A program made the translations under genes and the position numbers. Shown in pieces: positions 40,555 to 53,044 of a stretch of DNA of 64,000 nucleotides. Below the pieces are notes generated by a model. The model searched no databases and was not told the origin of the DNA. It saw nothing but the letters and a program-made list of their open reading frames with translations. Source of the DNA: Arion vulgaris (Eukaryota > Mollusca > Gastropoda > Stylommatophora > Arionidae); the NCBI GenBank assembly GCA_020796225.1, contig CM036775.1, forward strand, positions 10,400,671 through 10,464,670. The letters run 5' to 3'. The stretch's first letter is position 1, and every line of letters begins with the position of its first letter.

Positions 40555-41875
40555 CATGAGAGAGTACTAGAGAGATTGAGAGAGTACTAGAGAGAATGAG
40601 AGAGTACTGGAGAGTAAAAGAGTACTAGTGAATGAGAGAATACTAGAGAGTACTGGAAATTAAGAGAGTACTGGAGAGCGAGAGAGTACTGAAGAATTAG
40701 AGAGCACCGGATAATGAGAGAGTACCGAAGAATGAGAGAGTACTGGAGAACAAGAGATACTGGAGAATGAGAGAGTACTGGGAATGAGAGAGTACTGGAG
40801 AACAAGAGATACTGGAGAATGAGAGAGTACTGGGAATGAGAGAGTACTGGAGAACAAGAGATACTGGAGAATGAGAGAGTACTGGAGAACAAGAGATACT
40901 GGAGAATGAGAGAGTACTGAGGAATGAGAAAGTACCTGAGAATTAGAAAGTACTGGAGAACGAGAAGTACGGAGAATGAGAGAGTACTGGAGAATGAGAG
41001 AGTACTGGAGAATGAGAGATCTGAGAATAGAGAGACTGGAGGAATGAGAGAGTACTGGAGAATGAGAGAGTACGGAGAAATGAGAGAGTACGGAGAGAAT
41101 GAGAGATACGGAGAATGAGAGAGTACTGAAGAATGAGAGAGTACTGGAGAATGAGAGAGACCGGGAGAATGAGAGAGTACTGGAGAATGAGAGAGTACGG
41201 AGAATGAGAGAGTACGGAGAGAATGAGAGAACTAAGAGAAATGAGAGAAGTACGAGAGAGAAATGAGAGAGTACCGAGAAGAGAATACGAGAAGAGAGTA
41301 CGAGAATGAGAGAGCACCAGAGAGAATGAGAGAGTACGGAGAATGAGAGAGCACTGGAGAATGAGAGAGTACGAGAATGAGAGAGCACCGGAGAGAATGA
41401 GAAGTACCGGAGAGAATGAGAGAGCACCGAGAGAATGAGAGAGTACGGAGAATGAGAGAGTACCGAGAGAATGAGAGAGCACCGGAGAGAATGAGAGAGC
41501 ACCGGGAGAATGAGAAGTACCGGAGAATGAGAGAGTACCGAGAATGAGAGAGTACCGGAGAGAATGAGAGAGCACCGAGAGAATGAGAGAAGTACCGGAG
41601 AGATGAGATGAGAGAGCACCGGAGAATGAAGAGAACCAGGAGAATGAGAGAGCACTGGAGAGAATGAGAGAGCACAGAGAATGAGAGAGCACCAGAGAGA
41701 ATGAGAGAGCACCGGAGAGAATGAGAGAGCACCGAGAGAATGAGACCGAGAATGAAGAGCACCGAGAGAATGAGAGAGCACTGAGAATGAGAGTACTGGA
41801 GAATGAGAAGTATCAGAAAACAAGAGAGCACTGGAGAATGAGAGAGTACTGGAGAATGAGAGAAAGAGTACTGAG
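40555..41875. repeat. 18-bp purine-rich array AGAGAGTACTGGAGAATG
   Basis: About 70 units; almost pure purine on the plus strand. Clean until about 40.9 kb, then with many small deletions to about 41.8 kb. Confidence 0.95.
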
Positions 41876-42335
41876 AGAGAAAACACAAGAACTTAAAGAT
41901 AGAAAAATGACATTGATAAAACAGAAGAAAAACAAAACAAACACACACCAAGAAAGAAATGACATCTCATGTCTTGTAACAAGAAAGGAACACAAAAATG
42001 GTTGTTTCATAGTTTTAATTTTGTATTTGAATTTCTAACAAAAACTCATCAATAATGGATCCTCGTTCTCTGCTGGGGGAAAACTGCCGGGGAAAACTGG
42101 CAGGCTACTTTGTTCTTCTCTTGTTGTATGGACATTTTTTTCCTTCTCTAGAAGAAAATGAATCTCCTCCTCCTCCTCCTCCCTCCCACTGTGAGAGAAT
42201 GATGAACTTGTTGTTCTGCTAATGTTATATAATCTTATATTCAATTTAAAAATGAATTTCTTTCTCTGCAGGTTTCCAACTTTCTTCGTTTGTCTTAATT
42301 GAGTTTTTCAGTGTGTACATTGATTGTTTTATGTG
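41876..42335. other. Unique AT-rich spacer
   Basis: I see no gene, array or mobile element here apart from a short CTCCTC run near 42160-42180. Confidence 0.5.
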
Positions 42336-44318
42336 ACCCTCCCTCTCTCTCTCTGTCTTTCTTGTCTCTGTCTTCTGTCTGCTTTCTGTCTTAATTGAGT
42401 TTTTCAGTCGCATTGATTGTTTATGTGACTTCTGTCTTCTCTTGTCTTTTCTCTGTCTTCTCTCTTGTCTTCTCCTTGTCTTCCCTTCTTCTTCTCTCTG
42501 TCTTTCTTCTCTCTGTCTTCTTTCTGTCTTATCTCTGTATTCTCTCTGTCTTTTCTCTGTCCGTCTTCTCTCTGACTTTCTCTCTGTCTTCTCTTGTCTT
42601 CTCCTTGTCTTCTTCCTGTATTCTCTGTCTTCTCTCTGTCTTCTTCCTGTATTCTTCTCTCTTCTCTCTGTCTTCTTCCTGTCTTCTTCCTGTCTTCTCT
42701 CTGTCTTCTATCTGTCTTTTACCTGTCTTCTCTCTGTCTTCTTCCTGTCTTCTCTCTGTCTTCTCTCTGTCTTCTTCCTGTCTTCTATCTGTCTTCTATC
42801 TGTCTTCTCTCTGTCTTCTCTCTGTCTTCTTCCTGTCTTCTATCTGTCTTCTTTCTGTCTTCTCTCTATCTTCTTCATGTCTTCTTCCTGTTTTCTATCT
42901 GTCTTCTCTCTGTCTTTCTCTTCTTCTTCTGTCTTCTTCATGTCTTCTTCCTGTCTTCTATCTGTCTTCTCTCTGTCTTCTTCATGTCTTCTTCCTGTCT
43001 TCTATCTGTCTTCTCTCTGTCTTCTATCTGTCTTCTTCCTGTCTTCTATCTGTCTTCTCCTTGTCTTCAGTGTTTTCCTTATTTTCTGCCTTTCTGTCTT
43101 CTCTCTGTCTTATTTCTTTTCTGTCTTCTCCTCTCTGTCTTCAGTATTTTCCTTGTGTTTCTGTTTTCTCGTTGTCTTCTTTCTGTCTTCAGCGTTCTCT
43201 GTCTTCATCCTCCCTGTCTTCTTCCTCCCCGTATTAATTCTCTCTATCATTATTCTCTCTGTCTTCATTCTCTCTGTCTTTATTCTATGTGTCTTCATTC
43301 TCTCTGTCTTTATTCTATCTGTCTTCATTCTATCTGTCTTCATTCTCTCTGTCTTTATTCTATCTGTCTTCATTCTCCCTGTCTTCATTCTCTCTGTCTT
43401 CATTCTATCTGTCTTCATTCTCTCTGTCTTCATTCTCTCTGTCTTCATTCTATCTGTCTTCATTCTCTCTGTCTTCATTCTCTCTGTCTGTATTATCTAT
43501 GTCTTTATTCTCTCTGTGTCCCCATTCTCTCTGCCTTCATTCCCTCTGTCTTTATTCCATGTGTCTTAATTCTCTGTCTTCATTCTCTCTGTCTTTATTC
43601 TATGTGTCTTCATTCTCTCTGTCTTTATTCTATGTGTCTTCATTCTCTCTGTCTTCATTCTATCTGTCTTCATTCTCTCTGTCTTCATTCTATCTGTCTT
43701 CATTCTCTCTGTCTTCATTCTCTCTGTCTGTATTATCTATGTCTTTATTCTCTCAGTGTCCCCATTCTCTCTGCCTTCATTCCCTCTGTCTTTATTCCAT
43801 GTGTCTTAATTCTCTGTCTTCATTCTCTCTGTCTTTATTCTATGTGTCTTCATTCTCTCTGTCTTTATTCTATGTGTCTTCATTCTCTCTGTCTTCATTC
43901 TATCTGTCTTCATTCTCTCTGTCTTCATTCTATCTGTCTTCATTCTCTCTGTCTTCATTCTCTCTGTCTGTATTATCTATGTCTTTATTCTCTCAGTGTC
44001 CCCATTCTCTCTGCCTTCATTCCCTCTGTCTTTATTCCATGTGTCTTAATTCTCTGTCTTCATTCTCTCTGTCTTTATTCTATGTGTCTTCATTCTCTGT
44101 CTTTATTCTATGTGTCTTCATTCTCTCTCTCTTTATTCTATGTGTCTGCATTCTCTCTGTCTTTATTCTATGTGTCTTCATTCTCTCTGTCTTCATTCTA
44201 TCTGTCTTCATTCTCTCTGTCTTTATTCTATGTGTCTGCATTCTCTCTGTCTTCATTCTCTCTGTCTTTATTCTACGTGTCTGCATTCTCTCTGTCTTCA
44301 TTGTTCTTTATGTTTGTG
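42336..44318. repeat. Pyrimidine-rich array TCTCTCTGTCTTCATTC
   Basis: 15-bp (TTCATTCTCTCTGTC and TTCTTCCTGTCTTCT) units; a ~240-bp higher-order block with ATTATCTATGTCTTTATTCT and CCTTCATTCCCTCTG recurs near 43500, 43740 and 43980. A 577-codon open frame across it is repeat-driven. Confidence 0.95.
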
Positions 44319-44329
44319 CATAATTAAAG

Positions 44330-44998
44330 TCGAGGATTAAAGTTGTAATAGTATCTGACCAGGATTAAAGTTGTAATAGTATCTGCCCAGGATTATAGTT
44401 GTAATAGTATCTGCCCAGGATTAAAGTTGTAATAATATCTGCCCAGGATTTTAGTTGTAATAGTATCTGCCCAGGATTATAGTTGTAATAGTATCTGCCC
44501 AGGATTATAGTTGTAATAGTATCTGCCCAGGATTATAGTTGTAATAGTATCTGCCCAGGATTATAGTTGTAATAGTATCTGCCCAGGATTATAGTTGTAA
44601 TAGTATCTGCCCAGGATTATAGTTGTAATAGTATCTGCCCAGGATTATAGTTGTAATAGTATCTGCCCAGGATTAAAGTTGTAATAGTATCTTCCCAGGA
44701 TTAAAGTTGTAATAGTATCTGCATAGGATTAAACTGTAACTATCTGCCCAGGATTAAAGTTGTAATAGTATCTGCCCAGGATTAAAGTTGTAATAGTATC
44801 TGCCCAGGATTAAAGTTGTAATAGTATCTGCCCAGGATTAAAGTTGTAATAGTATCTGCCCAGGATTATAGTTGTAATAGTATCTGCCCAGGATTAAAGT
44901 TGTAACTATCTGCCCCGGATTAAAGTTGTAATATTGTCTGCATAGGATTAATTAAATTGTAACTATCTGCCTAAGATTAAAGTTGTAATATTGTCTAC
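44330..44998. repeat. 28-bp array GGATTAAAGTTGTAATAGTA
   Basis: Units GGATTATAGTTGTAATAGTA plus TCTGCCCA, about 23 copies. Confidence 0.95.
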
Positions 44999-45097
44999 TG
45001 TTGACCAGTGCTGCCCTCTGTTGTTGTCCAGCTGGAGGGTCACATGCCCGAAGACAACTGTTGATAAAAAAAAGTACAGATATTATTATACAACGGA

Positions 45098-48000
45098 AGA
45101 AATTGTTGTAAGAAGAAATTGTTGTTGGAAGAAGAAATTGTTGTTGTAAGAAGAAATTGTTGTAAGAAGAAATTTTTAAGAAGAAATTATTGTAAGAAGA
45201 AATTGTTGTTGTAAGAAGAAATTGTTGTAAGAAGAAATTGTTGTTGTAAGAAGAAATTGTTGTTGTAAGAAGAAATTGTTGTAAGAAGAAATTGTTGTAA
45301 GAAGAAATTGTTGTTGTAAGAAGAAATTGTTGTAAGAAGAAATTGTTGTTGTAAGAAGAAATTGTTGTTGTAAGAAGAAATTGATGGAAGAAGAAATTGT
45401 TGTAAGAAGAAATTGTTGTAAGAAGAAATTGTTGTAAGAAGAAATTGTTGTAAGAAGAAGAAATTGTTGTTGTAAGAAGAAATTGTTGTAAGAAGAAATT
45501 GTTGTAAGAAGAAATTGTTGGAAGAAGAAATTGTTGTAAGAAGAAATTGTTGTTGTAAGAAGAAATTGTTGTAAGAAGAAATTGTTGATGGAAGAAGAAA
45601 TTGTTGTAAGAAGAAATTGTTGTAAGAAGAAATTGTTGTAAGAAGAAATTGTTGTAAGAAGAAATTTATGAAGAAGAAATTGTTGTAAGAAGAAATTGTT
45701 GATGGAAGAAGAAATTGTTTAGAAGAAATTGTTGTTGTAAGAAGAAATTGTTGTATGAAGAAATTGTTGTAAGAAGAAATTGTTGATGGAAGAAGAAATT
45801 GTTGTAAGAAGAAATTGATGGAAGAAGAAATTGTTGTAAGAAGAAATTGTTGTAAGAAGAAATTGTTGTAAGAAGAAATTGTTGATGGAAGAAGAAATTG
45901 TTGTTGTAAGAAGAAATTGATGGAAGAAGAAATTGTTGTAAGAAGAAATTGTTGGAAGAAGAAATTGTTGTAAGAAGAAATTGTTGTTGTAAGAAGAAAT
46001 TGATGGAAGAAGAAATTGTTGTTGGAAGAAGAAATTGTTGTAAGAAGAAATTGATGGAAGAAGAAATTGTTGTTGTAAGAAGAAATTGTTGTAAGAAGAA
46101 ATTGTTGTAAGAAGAAATTGTTGTAAGAAGAAATTGTTGTAAGAAGAAATTGTTGTTGTAAGAAGAAATTGTTGATGGAAGAAGAAATTGTTGTAAGAAG
46201 AAATTGATGGAAGAAGAAATTGTTGTAAGAAGAAATTGATGGAAGAAGAAATTGTTGTAAGAAGAAATTGATGGAAGAAGAAATTTTTTAAGAAGAAATT
46301 GATGGAAGAAGAAATTGTTGTTGTAAGAAGAAATTGTTGTAAGAAGAAATTGTTGATGTAAGAAGAAATTGTTGTAAGAAGAAATTGTTGTAAGAAGAAA
46401 TTGTTGTAAGAAGAAATTGTTGTAAGAAGAAATTGTTGGAAGAAGAAATTGTTGTAAGAAGAAATTGATGGAAGAAGAAATTGTTGTAAGAAGAAATTGA
46501 TGGAAGAAGAAATTGTTGTAAGAAGAAATTGTTGTAAGAAAGAATTGATGGAAGAAGAAATTGTTGTAAGAAGAAATTGATGGAAGAAGAAATTGTTGAT
46601 GGAAGAAGAAATTGTTGTAAGAAGAAATTGTTGTAAGAAGAAATTGTTGATGGAAGAAGAAATTGTTGTTGTAAGAAGAAATTGATGGAAGAAGAAATTG
46701 TTGTTGTAAGAAGAAATTGTTGTAAGAAGAAATTGATGGAAGAAGAAATTGTTGTAAGAAGAAATTGTTGTTGTAAGAAGAAATTGTTGTTGTAAGAAGA
46801 AATTGTTGTAAGAAGAAATTGTTGTAAGAAGAAATTGTTATAGAAGAAATTGTTGTAAGAAGAAATTGTTGTAAGAAGAAATTGTTGGAAGAAGAAATTG
46901 TTGTTGTAGAAGAAATTATTGTAAGAAGAAATTGTTGGAAGAAGAAATTGTTGTTGTAAGAAGAAATTGTTGTAAGAAGAAATTGTTGTAAGAAGAAATT
47001 GTTGATGGAAGAAGAAATTGTTGTTGTAAGAAGAAATTGATGGAAGAAGAAATTGTTGTAAGAAGAAATTGTTGTAAGAAGAAATTGTTGATGGAAGAAG
47101 AAATTGTTGTAAGAAGAAATTGTTGTTGTAAGAAGAAATTGATGGAAGAAGAAATTGTTGTAAGAAGAAATTGTTGTTGTAAGAAGAAATTGTTGATGGA
47201 AGAAGAAATTGTTGTTGTAAGAAGAAATTGATGGAAGAAGAAATTGTTGTTGTAAGAAGAAATTGATGGAAGAAGAAATTGTTGTAGAAGAAATTGTTTT
47301 GTAAGAAGAAATTATTGTAAGAAGAAATTGTTGGAAGAAGAAATTGTTGTTGTAAGAAGAAATTGTTGTTGTAAGAAGAAATTGTTGTTGTAAGAAGAAA
47401 TTGTTGTAAGAAGAAATTTTGTTGTAGAAGAAATTGTTGATGGAAGAAGAAATTGTTGTAAGAAGAAATTGTTGTTGTAAGAAGAAATTGTTGGAAGAAG
47501 AAATTGTTGTAAGAAGAAATTGTTGATGGAAGAAGAAATTGTTGTAAGAAGAAATTGTTGTAAGAAGAAATTGATGGAAGAAGAAATTGTTGTAAGAAGA
47601 AATTGATGGAAGAAGAAATTGTTGTAAGAAGAAATTGATGGAAGAAGAAATTGTTGTAAGAAGAAATTGATGGAAGAAGAAATTGTTGTTGTAAGAAGAA
47701 ATTGTTGTAAGAAGAAATTGTTGATGTAAGAAGAAATTGTTGTAAGAAGAAATTGTTGTAAGAAGAAATTGTTGTAAGAAGAAGAAATTGTTGTAAGAAG
47801 AAATTGTTGGAAGAAGAAATTGTTGTTGTAAGAAGAAATTGTTGTAAGAAGAAATTGTTGTAAGAAGAAATTGTTGTAAGAAGAAATTGATGGAAGAAGA
47901 AATTGTTGTAAGAAGAAATTGTTGTAAGAAGAAATTGATGGAAGAAGAAATTGTTGTAAGAAGAAATTGATGGAAGAAGAAATTGTTGTAAGAAGAAATT

Positions 48001-51000
48001 GATGGAAGAAGAAATTGATGGAAGAAGAAATTGTTGATGGAAGAAGAAATTGTTGTAAGAAGAAATTGTTGTAAGAAGAAATTTTGTTAAGAAGAAATTG
48101 TTGTAAGAAGAAATTTGTAAGAAGAAATTTTTAAGAAGAAATTGTTGTAAGAAGAAATTGTTGTAAGAAGAAATTGATGGAAGAAGAAATTGTTGTAAGA
48201 AGAAATTGTTGTAAGAAGAAATTGTTGTAAGAAGAAATTGATGGAAGAAGAAATTGTTGTAAGAAGAAATTGTTGTAAGAAGAAGAAATTGTTGTAAGAA
48301 GAAATTGTTGATGGAAGAAGAAATTGTTGGAAGAAGAAATTGTTGTTGTAAGAAGAAATTGTTGTAAGAAGAAATTGATGGAAGAAGAAATTGTTGTAAG
48401 AAGAAATTGTTGTAAGAAGAAATTGTTGTAAGAAGAAATTGTTGATGGAAGAAGAAATTGTTGGAAGAAGAAATTGTTGGAAGAAGAAATTGTTGTAAGA
48501 AGAAATTGATGGAAGAAGAAATTGTTGTAAGAAGAAATTGTTGTAAGAAGAAATTGTTGTAAGAAGAAATTGTTGTAAGAAGAAATTGTTGATGGAAGAA
48601 GAAATTGTTGGAAGAAGAAATTGTTGTAAGAAGAAATTGATGGAAGAAGAAATTGTTGTAAGAAGAAATTGTTGTAAGAAGAAATTGTTGTAAGAAGAAA
48701 TTGTTGATGGAAGAAGAAATTGTTGGAAGAAGAAATTGTTGTAAGAAGAAATTGATGGAAGAAGAAATTGTTGTAAGAAGAAATTGTTGTAAGAAGAAAT
48801 TGTTGTTGTAAGAAGAAATTGTTGGAAGAAGAAATTGTTGATGGAAGAAGAAATTGTTGTTGTAAGAAGAAATTGTTGTTGTAAGAAGAAATTGTTGTAA
48901 GAAGAAATTGTTGTAAGAAGAAATTGTTGATGGAAGAAGAAATTGTTGGAAGAAGAAATTGTTGTAAGAAGAAATTGTTGTTGTAAGAAGAAATTGTTGT
49001 AAGAAGAAATTGTTGATGGAAGAAGAAATTGTTGGAAGAAGAAATTGTTGTAAGAAGAAATTGTTGTAAGAAGAAATTGTTGTAAGAAGAAATTGTTGAT
49101 GGAAGAAGAAATTGTTGTTGTAAGAAGAAATTGATGGAAGAAGAAATTGTTGTTGTAAGAAGAAATTGATGGAAGAAGAAATTGTTGTAAGAAGAAATTG
49201 TTGTTGTAAGAAGAAATTGTTGTAAGAAGAAGAAATTGTTGTAAGAAGAAATTGTTGTTGTAAGAAGAAATTGTTGATGGAAGAAGAAATTGTTGTAAGA
49301 AGAAATTGTTGATGGAAGAAGAAATTGTTGTAAGAAGAAATTGATGGAAGAAGAAATTGTTGTAAGAAGAAATTGTTGTAAGAAGAAATTGATGGAAGAA
49401 GAAATTGTTGATGGAAGAAGAAATTGTTGTAAGAAGAAATTGTTGTAAGAAGAAATTGTTGTTGTAAGAAGAAATTGTTGATGGAAGAAGAAATTGTTGT
49501 AAGAAGAAATTGTTGTAAGAAGAAATTGTTGTTGTAAGAAGAAATTGTTGTAAGAAGAAATTGTTGATGGAAGAAGAAATTGTTGATGGAAGAAGAAATT
49601 GTTGTTTGAAAAGAAATTGATGGAAGAAGAAATTGTTGTAAGAAGAAATTGTTGTTGTAAGAAGAAATTGTTGTTGTAAGAAGAAATTGATGGAAGAAGA
49701 AATTGTTGTAAGAAGAAATTGTTGTTGTAAGAAGAAATTGTTGTAAGAAGAAATTGTTGTAAGAAGAAATTGATGGAAGAAGAAATTGTTGATGGAAGAA
49801 GAAATTGTTGTAAGAAGAAATTGATGGAAGAAGAAATTGATGGAAGAAGAAATTGTTGTAAGAAGAAATTGATGGAAGAAGAAATTTTGTTTGTAAGAAG
49901 AAATTGTTGTAAGAAGAAATTGTTGGAAGAAGAAATTGTTGTAAGAAGAAATTGTTGGAAGAAGAAATTGATGGAAGAAGAAATTGTTGTAAGAAGAAAT
50001 TGATGGAAGAAGAAATTGTTGTTGTAAGAAGAAATTGTTGTTGTAAGAAGAAATTGTTGGAAGAAGAAATTGTTGTAAGAAGAAATTGATGGAAGAAGAA
50101 ATTGTTGTAAGAAGAAATTGTTGGAAGAAGAAATTGTTGGAAGAAGAAATTGTTGTAAGAAGAAATTGTTGGAAGAAGAAATTGTTGTAAGAAGAAATTG
50201 TTGGAAGAAGAAATTGTTGGAAGAAGAAATTGTTGTTGGAAGAAGAAATTGTTGATGGAAGAAGAAATTGTTGTAAGAAGAAATTGATGGAAGAAGAAAT
50301 TGTTGATGGAAGAAGAAATTGTTGATGGAAGAAGAAATTGTTGTAAGAAGAAATTGATGGAAGAAGAAATTGTTGATGGAAGAAGAAATTGTTGGAAGAA
50401 GAAATTGATGGAAGAAGAAATTGTTGTAAGAAGAAATTGATGGAAGAAGAAATTGTTGATGGAAGAAGAAATTGTTGATGGAAGAAGAAATTGTTGTAAG
50501 AAGAAATTGTTGTAAGAAGAAATTGTTGTAAGAAGAAATTGTTGGAAGAAGAAATTGTTGTAAGAAGAAATTGTTGGAAGAAGAAATTGTTGTAAGAAGA
50601 AATTGATGGAAGAAGAAATTGTTGTAAGAAGAAATTGTTGATGGAAGAAGAAATTGTTGTAAGAAGAAATTGTTGTAAGAAGAAATTGATGGAAGAAGAA
50701 ATTGTTGTAAGAAGAAATTGTTGATGGAAGAAGAAATTGTTGGAAGAAGAAATTGTTGTAAGAAGAAATTGATGGAAGAAGAAATTGTTGTAAGAAGAAA
50801 TTGTTGATGGAAGAAGAAATTGTTGTAAGAAGAAATTGTTGTTGTAAGAAGAAATTGATGGAAGAAGAAATTATTGTAGAAGAAATTGTTGATGGAAGAA
50901 GAAATTATTGTTAAGAAGAAATTTTGTAAGAAGAAATTGTTGATGGAAGAAGAAATTGTTGATGGAAGAAGAAATTGTTGTAAGAAGAAATTGTTGTAAG

Positions 51001-52327
51001 AAGAAATTGTTGTAAGAAGAAATTGTTGTTGTAAGAAGAAATTGTTGTAAGAAGAAATTGTTGTTGTAAGAAGAAATTGTTGTAAGAAGAAATTGTTGAT
51101 GTAAGAAGAAATTGTTGTAAGAAGAAATTGTTGTAAGAAGAAATTGATGGAAGAAGAAATTGTTGATGGAAGAAGAAATTGTTGTTGTAAGAAGAAATTG
51201 ATGGAAGAAGAAATTGTTGTAAGAAGAAATTGTTGTAAGAAGAAATTGTTGTTGTAAGAAGAAATTGATGGAAGAAGAAATTGTTGTAAGAAGAAATTGA
51301 TGGAAGAAGAAATTGTTGATGGAAGAAGAAATTGTTGTAAGAAGAAATTGTTGATGGAAGAAGAAATTGTTGTAAGAAGAAATTGTTGTAAGAAGAAATT
51401 GTTGATGGAAGAAGAAATTGTTGTAAGAAGAAATTGTTGATGGAAGAAGAAATTGTTGTAAGAAGAAATTGTTGTAAGAAGAAATTGTTGATGGAAGAAG
51501 AAATTGTTGTTGTAAGAAGAAATTGTTGATGGAAGAAGAAATTGTTGTAAGAAGAAATTGTTGATGGAAGAAGAAATTGTTGTAAGAAGAAATTGTTGAT
51601 GGAAGAAGAAATTGTTGTTGTAAGAAGAAATTGATGGAAGAAGAAATTGTTGTTGTAAGAAGAAATTGTTGTTGTAAGAAGAAATTGTTGTTGTAAGAAG
51701 AAATTGTTGTAAGAAGAAATTGTTGATGGAAGAAGAAATTGTTGTTGTAAGAAGAAATTGATGGAAGAAGAAATTGTTGATGGAAGAAGAAATTGTTGTT
51801 GTAAGAAGAAATTGTTGTTGTAAGAAGAAATTGTTGTAAGAAGAAATTGTTGATGGAAGAAGAAATTGTTGTTGTAAGAAGAAATTGTTGTAAGAAGAAA
51901 TTGTTGTTGTAAGAAGAAATTGTTGTAAGAAGAAATTGTTGATGGAAGAAGAAATTGTTGTTGTAAGAAGAAATTGATGGAAGAAGAAATTGTTGTTGTA
52001 AGAAGAAATTGATGTAAGAAGAAATTGTTGTAAGAAGAAATTGTTGTTGTAAGAAGAAATTGATGTAAGAAGAAATTGTTGTAAGAAGAAATTGTTGTTG
52101 TAAGAAGAAATTGATGGAAGAAGAAATTGTTGTAAGAAGAAATTGTTGTTGTAAGAAGAAATTGATGGAAGAAGAAATTGTTGTTGTAAGAAGAAATTGA
52201 TGGAAGAAGAAATTGTTGTAAGAAGAAATTGATGGAAGAAGAAATTGTTGTAAGAAGAAATTGTTGTTGTAAGAAGAAATTGATGGAAGAAGAAATTGTT
52301 GTAAGAAGAAATTGTTGTTGTAAGAAG
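45098..52327. repeat. 7.2-kb satellite of 16/19-bp GAAGAAATTGTTGTAA units
   Basis: Over 400 units of AAGAAGAAATTGTTGT (16 bp), with 19-bp (extra TTG or ATG) and GATGGAAG variants in a non-random mix. The minus strand has no stop codon in any frame of the unit, which gives a 1400-codon open frame with no biological support. Confidence 0.97.
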
Positions 52328-52394
52328 TATCATACAGTGAGTCCCATAAATGGGGAACAGTTAAATCCGAGATTTATTGCAAACATAATGTGTC

Positions 52395-52915
52395 TAAGTG
52401 TGTAGTTAATGTGTGAATTGACACACCAGACATGTCTGTGTGTAGTTAATGTATGACGTGACACACCAGACATGTCTAAGTGTGTAATTAATGTCTGACT
52501 TGACACACCAGACATGTCTAAGTGTGTAGTTAATGTCTGACGTGACACACCAGACATGTCTAAGTGTGTAATTAATGTCTGACGTGACACCAGACATGTC
52601 TAAGTGTGTAGTTAATGTCTGACTTGACACACCAGACATGTCTAAGTGTGTAATTAATGTCTGACTTGACACACCAGACATGTCTAAGTGTGTAGTTAAT
52701 GTCTGACGTGACACACCAGACATGTCTAAGTGTGTAGTTAATGTCTGACGTGACACACCAGACATGTCTAAGTGTGTAGTTAATGTCTGACTTGACACAC
52801 CAGACATGTCTAAGTGTGTAATTAATGTCTGACTTGACACACCAGACATGTCTAAGTGTGTAATTAATGTCTGACTTGACACACCAGACATGTCTAAGTG
52901 TGTAGTTTGATGTGT
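52395..52915. repeat. 40-bp array GTGTAGTTAATGTCTGACGT
   Basis: Thirteen units of GTGTAGTTAATGTCTGACGT plus GACACACCAGACATGTCTAA, each containing the palindrome AGACATGTCT. Confidence 0.96.
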
Positions 52916-53044
52916 ATTTATGATATCTGTGCATGTACCACGTAAATATGATCAAATATATTTCTAACTGAAGAACAAGCCGACTTGTTTGTTTGTTTAT
53001 CTGTCTGTTTGTTTGTTTGTACTAGTCAACACGTATCTGGAAGC

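Noticed and set aside
40660..41886. 408-codon Ser/Leu frame on the minus strand
   Set aside because: Translation of an 18-bp repeat; parallel frames are equally open.
42594..44327. 577-codon and overlapping long frames rich in Ser/Leu/Cys
   Set aside because: All three frames of a TCTGTCTTCATTC-type repeat are open; the protein is a translation of the satellite.
45098..52327. CRISPR-like array (regular repeats with variable spacers)
   Set aside because: Units are contiguous with no unique spacers, and the window is eukaryotic.
48131..52333. 1400-codon open frame on the minus strand (FLLTTISSYNN-like repeats)
   Set aside because: The 16-bp unit has no stop in any of the three minus-strand frames, so the frame is open by composition. 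No start context, splice sites or conserved domain.
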